Source: Mya arenaria (taxonomy: Eukaryota; Mollusca; Bivalvia; Myida; Myidae). From it: DNA of 64,000 nucleotides. The stretch is from positions 23,854,051 through 23,918,050 of the forward strand of contig NC_069136.1 in NCBI RefSeq assembly GCF_026914265.1, given 5' to 3'. The translations under genes were made by a program, and so were the position numbers. This document shows, one piece after another, positions 35,561 to 47,817 of the stretch (the stretch's first letter is position 1; each line of letters starts with the position of its first letter). The notes beneath the pieces were generated by a model. That model saw nothing but the letters and a program-made list of their open reading frames with translations, was not told where the DNA came from and ran no database searches.

Positions 35561-36130
35561 ATTTTGTTTCTTGCTATTCTCTGCAAACCAATATCTGATT
35601 TGCTTCGTCTTATAAGCGCTTACAGCACGATAAATATGATACCTGACATGATACCCGGTACGGCTGTTAGCATAAAACATATTGTAAATACCAATGATGG
35701 ATCAAAATACGCTGTAGGTAATGAACAGTATCGCACAGTCGCTGGGTCAGTTTGAATCAAAAAGTGTACTGTCAGACACTCAATACCCGCAACAGATATC
35801 ACATTAACGAGGTTGACAAGAGCAACAGCTTTTAAATGAGAACGTTCGGTCTTTGATCTAAAAGCTAGACATCTTTGAATAAAGATATAGCATGTCTGTG
35901 CCGCCTCAAAGCAGAACAAAACAATGTACGCCTCGTTTGCAGTAGTACCTGCGAATATATCCTCGGCACCCCAGCGTATCATAACCTATATGATACCCTG
36001 GGCAAATTGGCGAAGGAAACTTCGTAAATCTTGAATGTTAGTAAGCATTTTCCGACCAATGAAATAGCCGATAACAAAAACGAAAGAATCTCCTTTGTGA
36101 AGAGCTATCCGCATATTTAACAATATCCTG
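35560..36130 (-). pseudogene. Rhodopsin-like GPCR fragment, helices 3 to 5
   Basis: On the minus strand a 120-codon frame (35982-35620) reads like the middle of a class A GPCR. A helix-3-like segment ends in FIQRCLAFRS. Then come a helix 4 (AVALVNLVNVISVAGIECL), a second-loop Cys (YCSLP) and a helix 5 with a central Pro (FMLTAVPGIMSGIIFIVL). The same frame continues on both sides past single stops (TAG at 35986-35988, TAA at 35620-35622): RRSK beyond helix 5, and SFVFVIGYFIGRKMLTNIQD before helix 3. No other exons are seen nearby. The family call rests on helix pattern only. A remnant of a retrocopy or of a multi-exon gene are both possible. Confidence 0.5.
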
Positions 36131-36296
36131 TCTAAAACGATTTGTAAGCCGTAATCTCATTCGATTATTTCGAACCGAGATTACACCCGTAACATCTCGG
36201 TCATTTCCGCACCGCATCAGGTGTGTCTCATGCGACCAATCAAGCGGCTGGATTTCACCTTATTAATCATTCATGAGTACGAGATTTTTACAGCTG

Positions 36297-36375
36297 ATTT
36301 GCCCAGGGTATCAAATCGGTTATGATACGCTGGGAAGCCGAGGATGATGCGAATACTGGAACAGTGGAATTGTAG
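36297..36375 (+). pseudogene. Inverted fragment of the neighbouring GPCR relic
   Basis: TTTGCCCAGGGTATCAAATC and GGTTATGATACGCTGG occur here on the plus strand and on the minus strand at about 36008-35955. Here the codon matching the stop at 35986 reads TCG (Ser), so the stop is a private change of the larger fragment. The match fades after 55-60 bases. Confidence 0.6.
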
Positions 36376-36569
36376 GCCAACAACCATAGTTCCCTTCAAT
36401 CCCTGAAACAACCCATCGACAATTATACAAAAGATATTGACCGATTTATATATATGTAACAGCCCACTATGCGGCAAAGTATATCAAGTATCTCAATGGG
36501 TGGAAGTAGTTGTTTCACAAACGCCCGTAATTATTATTCTAATATATATTTGAAAAACTACAGAAACAA

Positions 36570-36700
36570 GTACAGTAATCGAAAGTTTAAACATAAAGCC
36601 CCTTTAATAGCACAAGGTAAACGCCAAAGACATAGAACACACAAACAAACGTTCACAAACCAGAAACATGGAACAGCAGCACATAACTCCACAAACACAT
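36570..36700 (-). repeat. Dispersed repeat fragment shared with 20790-20920
   Basis: GGTAAACGCCAAAGACATAG and CAAACCAGAAACATGGAACA are the reverse of words at 20810-20870. The basic frame 36469-36735 runs through this repeat and is not supported as a gene. Confidence 0.5.
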
Positions 36701-36982
36701 TACATACAACCCGTAGATCACCGAAAAAGCGTTAGACACTTCTACCCATTATGGTGGTAATATGTAACAAATATCAAAGTGATAAGTCAAAATAGGTGGA
36801 AGTTATTCGCTAAAAAATAGTTCGCTTTTCGGCCGACCGCCAACAGACCGTATGTTGACTCTTATAATATACCACCCTTTAACTCTGTTTTCTGGAGTAT
36901 TCAAAATAAAATTTAAAAAAACACGCACGCTTTAGATCAGAAATAGAAGATTATTGTTTAAGATTGCAATACATTTAACCAA

Positions 36983-37311
36983 ATCGGAGCTCCTCGGCCA
37001 TATTTATCAAAAACAACATCGAATGTATATGGACGGTTTGCAATGTCAGAAATCGGGTATTTTTAAGTCCGCTTCAAGTAAATCGCGTAGTAATTTAATT
37101 TAGCAGTTAAACTTAATGACTTAACTCTTGGGAATCTTAATTATGTTTGCAATAATACACTGGCAATCAATTTAAACTTATATCAATAAATACAAGTTAA
37201 ATACCACGTTTAATAAATGATATAATTCAAAATTTTACGAACTACTTTTACCGGTGTACCGGCATACATCTGAGGTTGTTTTCGATAAAAAATGGCCGAG
37301 GAGTTCCAAAT
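36983..37311. mobile_element. MITE, family CGGAGCTCCTCGGCCAT (copy 2)
   Basis: ATCGGAGCTCCTCGGCCATA and ATGGCCGAGGAGTTCCAAAT ends, with inner AAAACAACATCGAATGTAT against ATACATCTGAGGTTGTTTT. The interior (CGCGTAGTAATTTAATTTAG) matches copy 1. Confidence 0.8.
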
Positions 37312-38165
37312 GACATTCAAACTCGTGAATGCCAAACGTTAATTAAATCGCGCTTGCCCACTCTTGCCCACTCTTGCAAAGTCACTCTTTAAATATTACT
37401 AGTTTTTCTTCACTTGTTCAGATGTATTACTAACTTACACTGAATCAATCAATAATTATGTATATCTGAACTAAACTTGAAAAAACAAAAACACTTCTAA
37501 GCCCAATCAAGTGTTAACAGCTTGTTACCGATGTATATGGTCAACTTTAAATTATTATCATTACACCGAGGACATACTATGCATACTAATGATGTACAAA
37601 TGTTATACATTGAAAGTTACAAGTGTTTCTTACATGATAGAATACAAATCGTGTCTATACATCAAACATTATAAATGCAATTGCTAAAACAGCAAACAAT
37701 AATTGACGTAATGGTATCTTGTTGCTTCTTCAACGTTGTTGTTTTCAGAAGTTGACAGGTTCTGGTAAAAACAAACAGCTATATGACAAGCTAAGCATAT
37801 TAAAATTGTGATGCATTACTTGTTAAGATTATAAATTGAGTAATACACTTTTTTTGCAATTACGTACCCACTTATAGGTACTTCTTTCTAGCTCCGATAG
37901 TTCGTTTTGCCTTTTTGAAAACATTAAAAGTTTGGTAACCAAATTATATATGTATATTGCATAAAACAAACGAAGAGGCGGAAGCCGCCAGCCCAGGAGC
38001 GTTGGACATAACGTAAGACATATGTAAAAATAATATTATATCAAAATTTGTGGTTTGTTTCATTGCGTGAGTCATGGTAAACTCAATTAACATGCGTACC
38101 AAAAGTTGTTTTGTTATTTTGTTTTGTAACGCTACAATGATGAATTGTTGTCAGTTAAAAAAATC
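37312..38165. other. Non-coding stretch
   Basis: No gene or repeat family is recognised. Confidence 0.4.
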
Positions 38166-38327
38166 ATGTCTGTTTCAAGATCGGACGTGATGATCAATAA
38201 ACAGGGAATGAACGGCCGTGCAATGAGATTGAGGCTTTTTATATTAATAGCCGTGGTGTTTTTGTTTGCATTCAGACTGTTTCTCTACAATTATGGATGT
38301 AAACATTTTCTTTATTATCTTAAATAA
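38166..38327 (+). CDS. Possible first exon of a type II membrane protein
   Basis: From the ATG at 38166 the frame encodes MSVSRSDVMINKQGMNGRAM, then RLRLFILIAVVFLFAFRLF, a basic-flanked single helix of the signal-anchor kind, then a stop at 38325-38327. Such N-termini are common in Golgi glycosyl- and sulfotransferases. A possible donor (GATGTAAAC near 38297) would lead out of the exon, but I found no partner exon in the window. It may be chance. Confidence 0.2.
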   Translation: MSVSRSDVMINKQGMNGRAMRLRLFILIAVVFLFAFRLFLYNYGCKHFLYYLK

Positions 38328-38464
38328 TAAAAATTAACATTTTTATACACACTTTTTTGTTATCAATTACTTCCCTTGTCTGTTTATGGCCTTGGTCCTT
38401 TTAACAAAGTCTACGTAGCTGTATGCCCTCTGGACCTGCCCTGGAAGTTTCTTTTGAACCATTG

Positions 38465-38788
38465 AAAGCCGCACTCTCACAGATCGACAGTTTTTACCTT
38501 TTTTTATTTATTTTTTTGTCTCAGAATCAGCTAATTTTGGCACCAATGCATTTAACTTAGTCCTATAAGATAACTCACAATGGAACATGTCTTAATTGTT
38601 TGGTAAACTGCCAAAACAATAATCTTACCATAAAACGTCAATTTTGAAAATAAATATGAAAACTGCGATTTGCTATTTTGTCAGCAGTCTTTTATTACTG
38701 GTTTGCAGACATGAACGCGAAAATGAACTCATTTAAAGACACAAGCAAAAATAATTAAAAAAAATCAATCTGTGAGAGTGCAGTTTTA
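38465..38788. mobile_element. Foldback MITE, family TTAAAGCTGCAC (copy 4)
   Basis: AAAGCCGCACTCTCACAGAT and ATCTGTGAGAGTGCAGTTTT ends; 324 bp. Confidence 0.7.
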
Positions 38789-39092
38789 ATCAACTTTATA
38801 TTGTGCGATTCAAGCTTAAACATAAAATGTCCATGCGTAAACATTTCACTTGAACAATTGCATCGTTTGTTTCTTTTCTTTTTTGAGGCCTCACTGAAAT
38901 ACATTTTAATTTCACGTACATATGTGTCCAAGCGGTTGGTGCCTTTTTTATATTGTGTTAATATTTCAAACATTAAACATTGATGAGTGCATGCATATAC
39001 ATTGGCTAAGAGCGCGTAACGATAATATTTCGTTTCACATCGATAGTTTGAGAATATTGGTATAATTTAGCCTTATCGAAACAGATATCGCA

Positions 39093-39444
39093 TTTAAAGC
39101 TGCACTCTCACAGATTTACCATTTTTACATTTTTTTTATTTTTTGTCTTGGAAAGAGCAATTTTTTGCGTAAATGTCTGCAAACCAATGATATAAGATTT
39201 CTGACAAAAACTCAGTTCGTAGACTCATATTTCCGTTCGAAAATTAATGTTTTATGGCCGAAACCGTTACTAACGGTTTAAGAAAACATCAATTTTTGAA
39301 CTTAAATATAAAATTCTGCGGTCTAATTTTTTGTCAGCAGTATTATATAACTGGTTTCAATGGATTTTCGCAGGAATTAGCTCGTTCCAAGACAAAAAAT
39401 AAAAAAGTTGTCAAACGTTCTATCTGTGAGAGTGCAGCTTTAAA
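39093..39444. mobile_element. Foldback MITE, family TTAAAGCTGCAC (copy 5)
   Basis: TTAAAGCTGCACTCTCACAG and CTGTGAGAGTGCAGCTTTAA are perfect 20-base inverted ends; 352 bp. It is the closest copy to copy 1 at 1192. Confidence 0.8.
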
Positions 39445-40200
39445 GCATATTTTCAAACAATAACATCTTGGAATCCCAAATTTTGATAATGAAATGCTTT
39501 AACCTATTTTGCTTAATCAATAGAAACAACTTTGACCAGAAAAACAACTAATTCTTGTAGAATATGTTTCGTCTCTTCATATATTGCAAGTCATTGCTCA
39601 ACATTTACGATTGATTGATAATCAAGGCATATCACATGAACGTGATTGTAACAAATGAACAGAAGTATAGACAAAACAAAAACCATGTTTTAGTACGAAT
39701 ACAATATACATTATGCACATTATGGTCATTTCAAAACATTTCTCAAGGAATAGAGCAAGTTTTATAAGTTGTGTCCTATCTTTTCTACTGATAAGTAACT
39801 CAAGTTTGTAACTATTTGAATAAGTAATAAAATGATGTTGTAAGTCTTTCTTCCTTTCACTCGTAAAAAAAGCAAATTCGATTAAATAATGGTATTTATC
39901 AGCCTAAGAATTAATTGCACACAGGAGGCAAAAATACGATTATTTCAATATTGATACATCTCCCTTATTTCTCTTGGTTTCTCTTGGTAAACAATGAGTC
40001 AAAGTTCGAAATTTAATCAGAGACTGTAAAGCTAATTTTCTAGGTACCATGTCAAGCTATTCTTCAAAAAAATGTTTTTTGTACAATATATAAACTAAAC
40101 ACTTAGAAGTAGTAGACACACTTATACTCCAGTCTTGCAAATAATGGTCTTAGAAACTAGATTATTTAAAATGGCTAATGCTATCAATTCTCTAATACGT
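39445..40200. other. Non-coding stretch
   Basis: No gene or repeat family is recognised. Confidence 0.4.
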
Positions 40201-41650
40201 AAAGAAATCTGCCAAACTACTGTTGTTTAATCATGGGTTAGCATATGACATCCATGGCAGTTTGACCGCATTATGAGTATACAAATTATAAGCAGTATTG
40301 CACAATATCTTACAAATTTTATCAACTTCAGCAGAAATAACTTCACTCCAATAGCAAAATATTCTAGCCTTAAATGTAATATAATTGGTTTTGCACCCAG
40401 GACACCATAAACCATTCAATTTGGTGTAGACAGTTTCATTAGTATAATAATATAAACAATTAGATTTACAGCATTTCAAATGAAACTGCTCAATAATTTT
40501 AATACTTTCGAAATCCCATACTTTATATCCATACAACAAAATAAGAGTTACCAAAGAATCAAATGTAACTGAATATAGATGCAAACATAGCTTTTCTGCC
40601 TTGACCAACAAGACGCTTCTTTGTTTTTGAGAAATTCCCATTGTGAAATGTACCACTGGTATGAAATGTCATCAACAATGCCAAGTTTGGTTTTGTAATA
40701 TTAAAATATTTGGTATTGAACACTTTAGGCTGTGTAAATAGAATAACCTTTGTGTTTTGCAGCATTTCAACTTAAGTGAAACGGTGAACAAAAGTCATGC
40801 ATAGCAAACAAAGCGTTTTGTAATATATATATTCTCCAATATAACTCTAATATAATATTTTTACTGCTCAAATATTCAAAGGTTGCTCTTGACAACGCGG
40901 GCAAGCCTTTAAATGTTCCATCATATATGATGTAAGATCATTCAAAAATAAAGAAAATAATACGGGTGACACTATTCACCTTGTCTTTCTCCCGCATGGT
41001 TAGTAAAGAAGTTTGACATAACACCATCCACTTTAACACAGGTTTAGCTGCAGAGTGCATATTATGGAAAAATTAGACATTGTCTATCTATATGTTATTG
41101 TTCAACAAGTTACACCAAAGAGCCAATCTATGAACAGAGTCAAAAGCTTTATTGCAACCAATAAAAGCACATATTTTTTCTTAAGTTGATAAAAACAATT
41201 TAACTTTAATGAAAATATATTCTCAACTGTTCTATATATCCTTTACGAAAATCATCTTGTTATTCACAAAGCATATAATTGTCGTCTGTAGAACAGTTCA
41301 GTCTTTTGTTTAAGACGGAAGGAAACAATTTACAAAAACAACTCAAAATGGTAATGTCACGATAGTTATCTGGATCATTGATATTGTCTTTATTTTTAAA
41401 AATGGGTAAAATACTATCTTTACTCCACACTTATAGGAATCTCCAAGACTCAATAACAATATTAAACAGCTGACAAATTTAATCTATATATCCATCACTA
41501 TTTTAATAGTTTAAGTATTCATTCATTGTATTATTCATCAGATTAGCTATACACTTTTTAACTTCCACAACACCAAATAGTTCATTTAAAGTAACATTAT
41601 TATAAAATAGTATATCAAAATCAATATCATAAATGACTGACATGTTTGGC
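40200..41650 (-). mobile_element. LINE fragment, decayed reverse transcriptase ORF
   Basis: On the minus strand from about 41650 the frames read WSKDSILPIFKNKDNINDPD, then NYRDITILSCFCKLF, the finger motif of non-LTR reverse transcriptases. QDDFRKGY follows, the QAGFR motif. Further down come VKVDGVMSNFF and GERQGE, then SPVLF-like and FLNDL-like pieces in shifted frames. A long last frame (40656-40231) has LLYGYKVWDFESIKIIEQFH, the region after the reverse transcriptase domain. Several stops and frame changes show it is dead. The 5' half, with any endonuclease, is missing. I would place it near CR1/Jockey-type LINEs, without certainty. Confidence 0.75.
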
Positions 41651-41754
41651 ATTTGTGAGACCTCTGCTCCGTCATTGTAAAATACGTTGCAGAAATGATA
41701 AATAAATTCATCCTACTGTCAGTGTCCAAATGAGAACGGGTTAAGGGGTTTTAA

Positions 41755-42345
41755 TGGCCTTTCGGGCGTAGACGGTGCCATCGACAGCAGTCATATTCCT
41801 ATCCGAACCCCCAAAGAACATTTAGAAAGCTACATTGACCAAAAAGGATTTCCATTCATCATTAAGCAAGAAGTTTGTGACAGTAATCTGAACTTTACAG
41901 AAAATTGTGGTTGTCTCGGCTCTTTGCAAGTTGCCCGAGTATTGAAAAACTCGCCGTTATTCATGGGACCTAAAACTGACCTTAACAAAATGTCTCCTGA
42001 CAATTCACATTTAATTGGAGATTCGGCTTATGGATAAATCTCTTTGATGGGGACCAGTTCCTTACAAAGAATACATATGGAAATCTAACTGAAAAATCAA
42101 AAAGGTTTAATTACCTTCATAGTTCAACCCGGATATGCATTGAGCGGGCATTTGGTGCATTGAAAGGTCGTTTTCGGCGGTAGAAGCATGTTGACATGCT
42201 TGAAATTGACCATGTTGTGAACGCGACCCTTTGACTCTATAACTTAATATTAAGGAGTGTATTCGGGAAGGTCTCAAACACAAAGAAGGAATCAACAATT
42301 ACCAGGATTCCATGTCGCTGAAATTAAAAGGGATCGCATCTTAGA
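41755..42345 (+). mobile_element. Harbinger transposase relic (HARBI1-like)
   Basis: The plus strand reads GVDGAIDSSHIPIRTPKEHL-like (GAIDG..HIPI, the first Asp block of the DDE_Tnp_4 domain), then SYIDQKGFPF. Next comes NSPLFMGP, and then LIGDSAYG, the second Asp block. The last recognisable block, SSTRICIERAFGALKGRF-like, is the third (E) block, in a different frame from the second. At least one stop and one frame change break it. Terminal repeats were not found. It is the sort of enzyme that could have moved the TAA-flanked MITEs. Confidence 0.8.
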
Positions 42346-42470
42346 GCTCTAGTATAAATGATTGTATGAAGACATCGTCGCCTTTGACATCGGATACTTA
42401 ATTTGAAGTAGACTTAAGTGGTTAAATCTGTTTGTGTTCATTTTTCATCTCTGAATATTCTTTAGAACAT

Positions 42471-42740
42471 TTAGAATTTCCTCATTCTTTTTGGTTTCTT
42501 CCTATCATCATTGTTAGCATTACTACTTGCATTGGTGATAATATTCTCTGTTACTGCTTCATTTCGCTGGCTTATGTTATCACTCTCACTATGTTGAATT
42601 GAAGCAGCTGCATTACAATGCTGACTTGAACCAGTTTTAAACTGTGGATTAACATTAGGCTTATAGACCCTAGCAGTCTTGCAATTCTTTGTAGAGTGGA
42701 CATTCTTTTCTATCCGACCTAGGTTTTTCGTGGTGATCAA
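42471..42740 (-). CDS. Short basic Asn/Ser-rich frame next to the Harbinger relic
   Basis: An 89-codon frame starts ATG and ends with a basic tail KKPKRMRKF. Harbinger elements usually carry a second, Myb-like gene, sometimes in opposite orientation, and this frame could be a remnant of it. I see no Myb helix with the three Trp, so it may equally be chance. Confidence 0.2.
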   Translation of the reverse strand: MITTKNLGRIEKNVHSTKNCKTARVYKPNVNPQFKTGSSQHCNAAASIQHSESDNISQRNEAVTENIITNASSNANNDDRKKPKRMRKF

Positions 42741-42840
42741 TTCAGTTCCTAATTGTTTTTGATTGTTGTTTTTTTACCTTTTGCTCGCACTAAGTCGTTG
42801 AAACATCGAGAAAATAAATTATCATGTTTCAAATTCCAAG

Positions 42841-42875
42841 TATGTATGTATGTATGTATGCATGTATGTATGTAT
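42841..42875. repeat. (TATG)n microsatellite
   Basis: About eight TATG or CATG units. Confidence 0.85.
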
Positions 42876-43699
42876 AGTCATATTATAAGTTTTAATCAGA
42901 ATTAAGGACATCAAATTATGTGAATATCTTTAGCATTTAATTTTATAAAAGGCAGAACGGTGCGCATGCTTCTCTACATAAGGACAGGGTGCAGCATCCT
43001 TCCATGTCTATGTAGTTAATACCCCAAATGCAGTACCAATAACACTTTAGCTCAGGTAAAAAAGAAAACATATTAACGATAAAGCTTTACTATAGCATCT
43101 TCAATCATGATTTTTTTTACATGATGTTGTTTGTTTCAAAACCATCACGGTACAGTGCTGCGGTTATGTTAATTTAAATATTCATGATAACCACAGAAAG
43201 GGATGATAAAACATTACTGCATTGCAACTGCAGAAATGTTTTTGATTGCACATCTACAATTTTAATTATTGTCATCATGAATGTAAAATCCCAGCAAAAT
43301 AATTGTTAAACTGCTTTTGATCCAGATTGTCTAGAAATTATGGAATATTCATGTTTGTTTCTTTTCACTTGATCATGTGAATATAACTGTACACAAGAAG
43401 AAATAAGGGTGTACTGTTTTGCATTGATGTATTTTTCTAAAAAACAGTATTTTGTATTTATTTCGCAATTACGGCTAGACAATCAGGCCCTAATTTCTCG
43501 AAACTTCTTAAGATTAACAGGTTTAAGTAGCTTATTTCAATAAGGCAAAATACATACTTAAATTAGATTTTGATTAATGAAAAATGGTTTATTGTGATTA
43601 TCATAAGGCTAATTCATATTTTAAGTCTAAAAAATCTTCAAGAAGTAAATTCAACACAAATTATAGAATAACAAAAATAGACTTATATATATTGAGACC
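42876..43699. other. Non-coding stretch with a diffuse inverted repeat
   Basis: 43490-43650 has GAAACTTCTTAAGATTAACA at the left and AAAAAATCTTCAAGAAGT at the right, a diverged foldback structure. No gene. Confidence 0.4.
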
Positions 43700-44070
43700 A
43701 TTAATAAGGAGTATCATCGATTTGCTTTGTCAAGTTTTAGATTGAGTGCACATTCATTAGAAATAGATGCTGGAAGATATAACAACATTGTTGGAGAGAA
43801 CAGAAAATGTAAAATATGTAAAACCAATACGGTAGAATCAGATTACTATTTTTTGTGCATTTATCCTCTGTATACAGACCTGAGAACTAACTATAACTTT
43901 AATCGATTTTAACGCTTTAAGAAATTTGTATCAATCATGTCTAGTAATAACAGTCAAAATATTAGAAATCTTTCAAATCTGTATTTAATGCTATGAGAAA
44001 ACGTACTGATGCTCTCGCTGTCGTTGCTTCTAGATTTGATGCAATTAATTGCTTTATTTATTTGATATAA
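43700..44070 (+). mobile_element. LINE fragment, C-terminal end of ORF2
   Basis: The frame at about 43720-43912 reads FALSSFRLSAHSLEIDAGRY, then CKICKTNTVESDYYFLCIYP. This is the zinc-knuckle-like C-terminus common in molluscan LINE ORF2 (LSAHSLEIEAGRY, VESE.HFLL.CP). After a stop, SIMSSNNSQNIRNLS follows in another frame. It is plus strand, so it is a different insertion from 40200-41650. Confidence 0.7.
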
Positions 44071-44234
44071 CTGTATTATGTATATACTTGTCAAATCTAG
44101 ATATGTTTACTTTTCTTTGATGTGGCCATCTGTGTATATTTATAATGTTTGTGTTTGGGCAAAGGCATGTTATTCCTGATATTGCCAAAAACTGAAATGC
44201 AAACCTTTTCACGAAACCGCGGACTGATGTAGCA

Positions 44235-44838
44235 CTGACAAAAAATGTAAACAGGTATGTCGAAGTGTTTAAGGAAACGAACCACCTAACCAAACTTCGG
44301 TAATAAAACGAAGGCGGGGCTCTTTAAGCGACATAGACTGCCCTTTGTTTCATTTGAAATGGTGAAGAAAAAGAAAAGTTATCTGTCTTTTAAAGATACG
44401 CTCTTACTCCAAGATAAGATTTACCACAATTAATAATATTGCTTTAATATTCTAAAAAAGAAGAATAAATGTCGAAAACAATGGTTCTTATTAAGGATAC
44501 CAAATTAAATTTGAAAGAAATGAGCATAAACACGGTATTTCTACCCTATGAGACTATAGTAGACCACAGTAAATCTTTTACCATTCATCAATCATTTAAT
44601 ATGTTTACGCTTTCTGTTATTAAATGCACGGTTACAATCTTGTTATCAGTACTTAATATTTTCCATAAATTCATTATTTAGTAAGTAGTTAAAGGTTTAT
44701 CACTCAAAATGTTTGTTATACATGTGTATGTATTGATTTTGAATAAGAGTATCACTTTAAGTCGTCATTCGGAGCAAAATGTTGCCTTCCGACGTAGCAT
44801 TAATGACTTAATTTATCACGTGGTAAACACACACTGAA
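44235..44838. mobile_element. MITE, family CAGTGTGTGTATACC (copy 4, right half with insert)
   Basis: TGTCGAAGTGTTTAAGGAAA and AGACTGCCCTTTGTTTCAT match the centre of the family. The right TIR (TTCCGACGTAGCATTAATGA, CACGTGGTAAACACACACTG) ends near 44837. About 360 bases of other DNA lie between. The left TIR is absent. Confidence 0.65.
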
Positions 44839-44842
44839 TAAA

Positions 44843-45641
44843 GGGGCCTTCTTGTAAGCACCAAACGGCGGTTTGGAAACCTAGATTGTTCGAAAGTTTT
44901 GCTTGAAGTAACAAGTGCATTGTTTGTGTACAATTTCAACAATGTGATGGAGATTCTGCATATACGTATATCCGCTATTTCTGAATTTCTTCAAACAATG
45001 ATTTCGCAGATGGTCGTCTGCCTGTTTAACCTCAATGCTGTAACACTGATTCAACACACGTGTTGAATCCCTGTCCGCCATGTTGTATTTTCAAAGTGAG
45101 CTAGTTTTCGGATGGAATGAACCGATGAAACCCTCATGGAATCTTGCCTATCAGATATGTAAATTTAGACACCTCTACTATAATTAGATTAGCTAAATTC
45201 ACAAAAATATTTTGTTCAAATTTAAGAGACAAATTATATTCCAACTTAACCTTCTTTTTTTCTTTTTTTTTCGACCTATCTTATGCAAAATATTTATGTC
45301 ATTGTTCATGTATATATATTTACATATATCTTGTTAAAGTGTTGTAGAGAGTAGTTTTCATGTCATTCTTAAGTTTGTATTTTATGTGTAGCCATTGTTC
45401 GTCATTACATTGTATTATTACAATTTGTTTGTTAATTCTGTATGCCTGTAATAGGCCATGATTATTTTAATAAAAGTTCAAAAGCCTCCGGTGGGGGTTC
45501 TAATAGTTTCAAATCCAGTTTCGTTTTTCATAAAACAAACTATAAAACTGTACTTTATTATATTTGAACCTGCCACAACAAATATACAGTTCGTGAAACC
45601 AGGATAAACCCCAAACTAGTTTATTACCATCAAAAACGCCC
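44843..45641. mobile_element. MITE, family GGGCGTTTTTG (copy 2) with a nested insert
   Basis: The right end ATTACCATCAAAAACGCCC and left flank GGGGCCTTCTTGTAAGCACC frame sequence related to 5060-5576, such as TTTGCTTGAAGTAACAA and TTTCAACA..ATGG. Between about 45140 and 45480 lies foreign DNA ending TTTTAATAAAAGTTC, which looks like a LINE 3' tail (IIRLAKFTKIF upstream in frame). So one element landed in another. Confidence 0.55.
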
Positions 45642-45649
45642 TAGGTAGT

Positions 45650-47174
45650 GAACTGACCGTGTTAGTCTTCATCTGTGAATAGGACAATCTAACCAAAACT
45701 GGTATTTATATATTATACATGAAGTTTTTCTCTGGATACTGTTTGAATAAGGGATGGTAAAACTGATGACATGGAAATATAAACAAATACAACAACAACG
45801 AATTCAAAGTTAAAAACAATTGACCAGGCAAAAGGTGAAGTCATTAAATGCAATCCAATGGAGGTGTTTATGTTAATTGTTTATATGGAAAACAGAATTT
45901 AAACTAGAAAATAAGTCCTAGATCAGAACTCACTGTCTATAATTGAATATGCAAGCAAACTTCTAATTATTAATCAAACTCAATGTGATTTTTTTATTAT
46001 CAATTTTCAACTTATTTATCAAAGTCCCATTATGTTTTAGTGATGTACACTTATTTTGTTTTATGTGTATCCAAATGACTCTCTTAACCTTTTTGACTTT
46101 TTTAACCCGAAGAATGATTAAAAGAACTGCATTTAACGCAATTACAAAATGCAACAAAACCGAAAATAGATCTAAAATTGACACGCACAACGTCATTATG
46201 AAATTTACATATCACTCGACTTTGTCACCAAATTTGTCTATGTTTCTTTATATACTAATATTTTCCATTTTTGAATTAAGAATTGTTTTGTTTAAATACA
46301 TTTTAAAGAAAACAATCATACTAACACTGTTTTTTTTCCATTAAATATTTCATTTGAAAGCTCAATTACATTCAAATTAACAAAGGGAGGTAGTAAGACA
46401 AAAAATATTGACACATTAAAGGCCTTCCACAGTACAAAAGTGGGTGGGGAACTCACGACAAAAAAAATAAAATGTTTCAAAACATCATATTTTATTCATT
46501 TTTGAGGAATACCCTTTTTAGGGGGGTAAAATATACATGTTTGCGACATGTTTGGCGGTAATACGGAATTTTATCAACTTTTATGACAGAAGATTTTATC
46601 AGATTTTGGATCAAAATGCATTTGCATTATTCCCTGAAAATTACTTTGACAATACAAGCATATGTTAGTGCCAAAATTCTCCAGACTACCAAATTAACAA
46701 TGTATTTATCTTTTTATCTGTATGATATAAATAAGAACTATATACAGGTATGCTTGCTAAATATTAAATCTTAAAACTAAAAAACAAAAACAAAACAAAA
46801 CATTGTTAAAACTTTGTATGCTTATGTTTATGCCCTTCAAATGAATTTTGCAGTGTTGAAGACTGAAGATTTTTCACTAAGCAACATTGATTTTATTTTC
46901 ATTCTAAAATGCTTGCATCATACTTATTTCGAAACAGAAGCCTTATTTTCTTCATATGAATTTCCATTTGAAAAGTATTTCTCTAGTTCTTTCTCCAGTT
47001 TTATCCGGCAACTGCCCATGTACGATTTCTCGTTAGCAAGAAGTGTGTTAGTTGTCGAGTTCGGAGATCCAACATATTTGTTACTTTAACTTTTCAAATG
47101 TGCTTTCTAATTTATAAATGTATAGACAGTAAATATTCCGTGAAATTCAGAAAGATTATCTAGTTGAAGACTAC
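45650..47174. other. Non-coding stretch
   Basis: No recognisable gene. Frames at 45985-46344 and 46814-47089 are AT-rich, resemble nothing I know, and lack splice or start context. Confidence 0.4.
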
Positions 47175-47412
47175 AACACATCTCTAGTGACAAAGCCTCG
47201 CCCGTGTCATCCCACATATATCGTCATAAATGTACATGTATGTAGAATTGTCCAACACATCTCTGGTGACATGGCCATGTCAGTGTCATCCCACCTATAG
47301 CGTCATAACTGTACATGTATGTAGAATTGTCCAACACATCGCTGGTGACATGGTCATGTCAGTGTCATCCCACTAATAGCGTCATAACTGTACATTCATG
47401 TAGAACTGTCCA
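47175..47412. repeat. 79-bp tandem repeat, three copies
   Basis: The unit holds ACACATCTCTGGTGACATGG, GTGTCATCCCAC and GTACATGTATGTAGAATTGT. It lies just beyond the 3' end of the GPCR gene. Confidence 0.9.
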
Positions 47413-47817
47413 ACTAAGTCCATGCCTTCCTACGTGCTGAAATTAAACAGACCGGGTTAAGCACTCTCTGACAATATCTTTGTTAAAGCGACTCCAAAAC
47501 GGTGAACTATTATACATATATGATCAATACATCAATAAAGCATTTTTAAGATATTGTTTGAATTCTTGGGAATTCGTTTCAATGCAGATTTGAGTCGTGA
47601 ATTAAAATTATCTTAGTAATTCATTATTTTGCTACATATTCGGGCGAATTAAACTTAAATACAAAGTTGAAGAAATATAAAAAAAAATCAAAGTAATTCC
47701 ATTTGAGACTTTATAAAGATTTAATTATGTATATTGAAATTTCGAATGAGATCCTGTTTTAAACTGGTAAATGATAATTATAGGAACATATTCTTGCAAT
47801 AATATTGTGTTTATTTC

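Noticed and set aside
46814-47089. 91-codon plus-strand frame as a gene
   Set aside because: AT-rich, no recognised motif, no paralog in the window, and no splice evidence.
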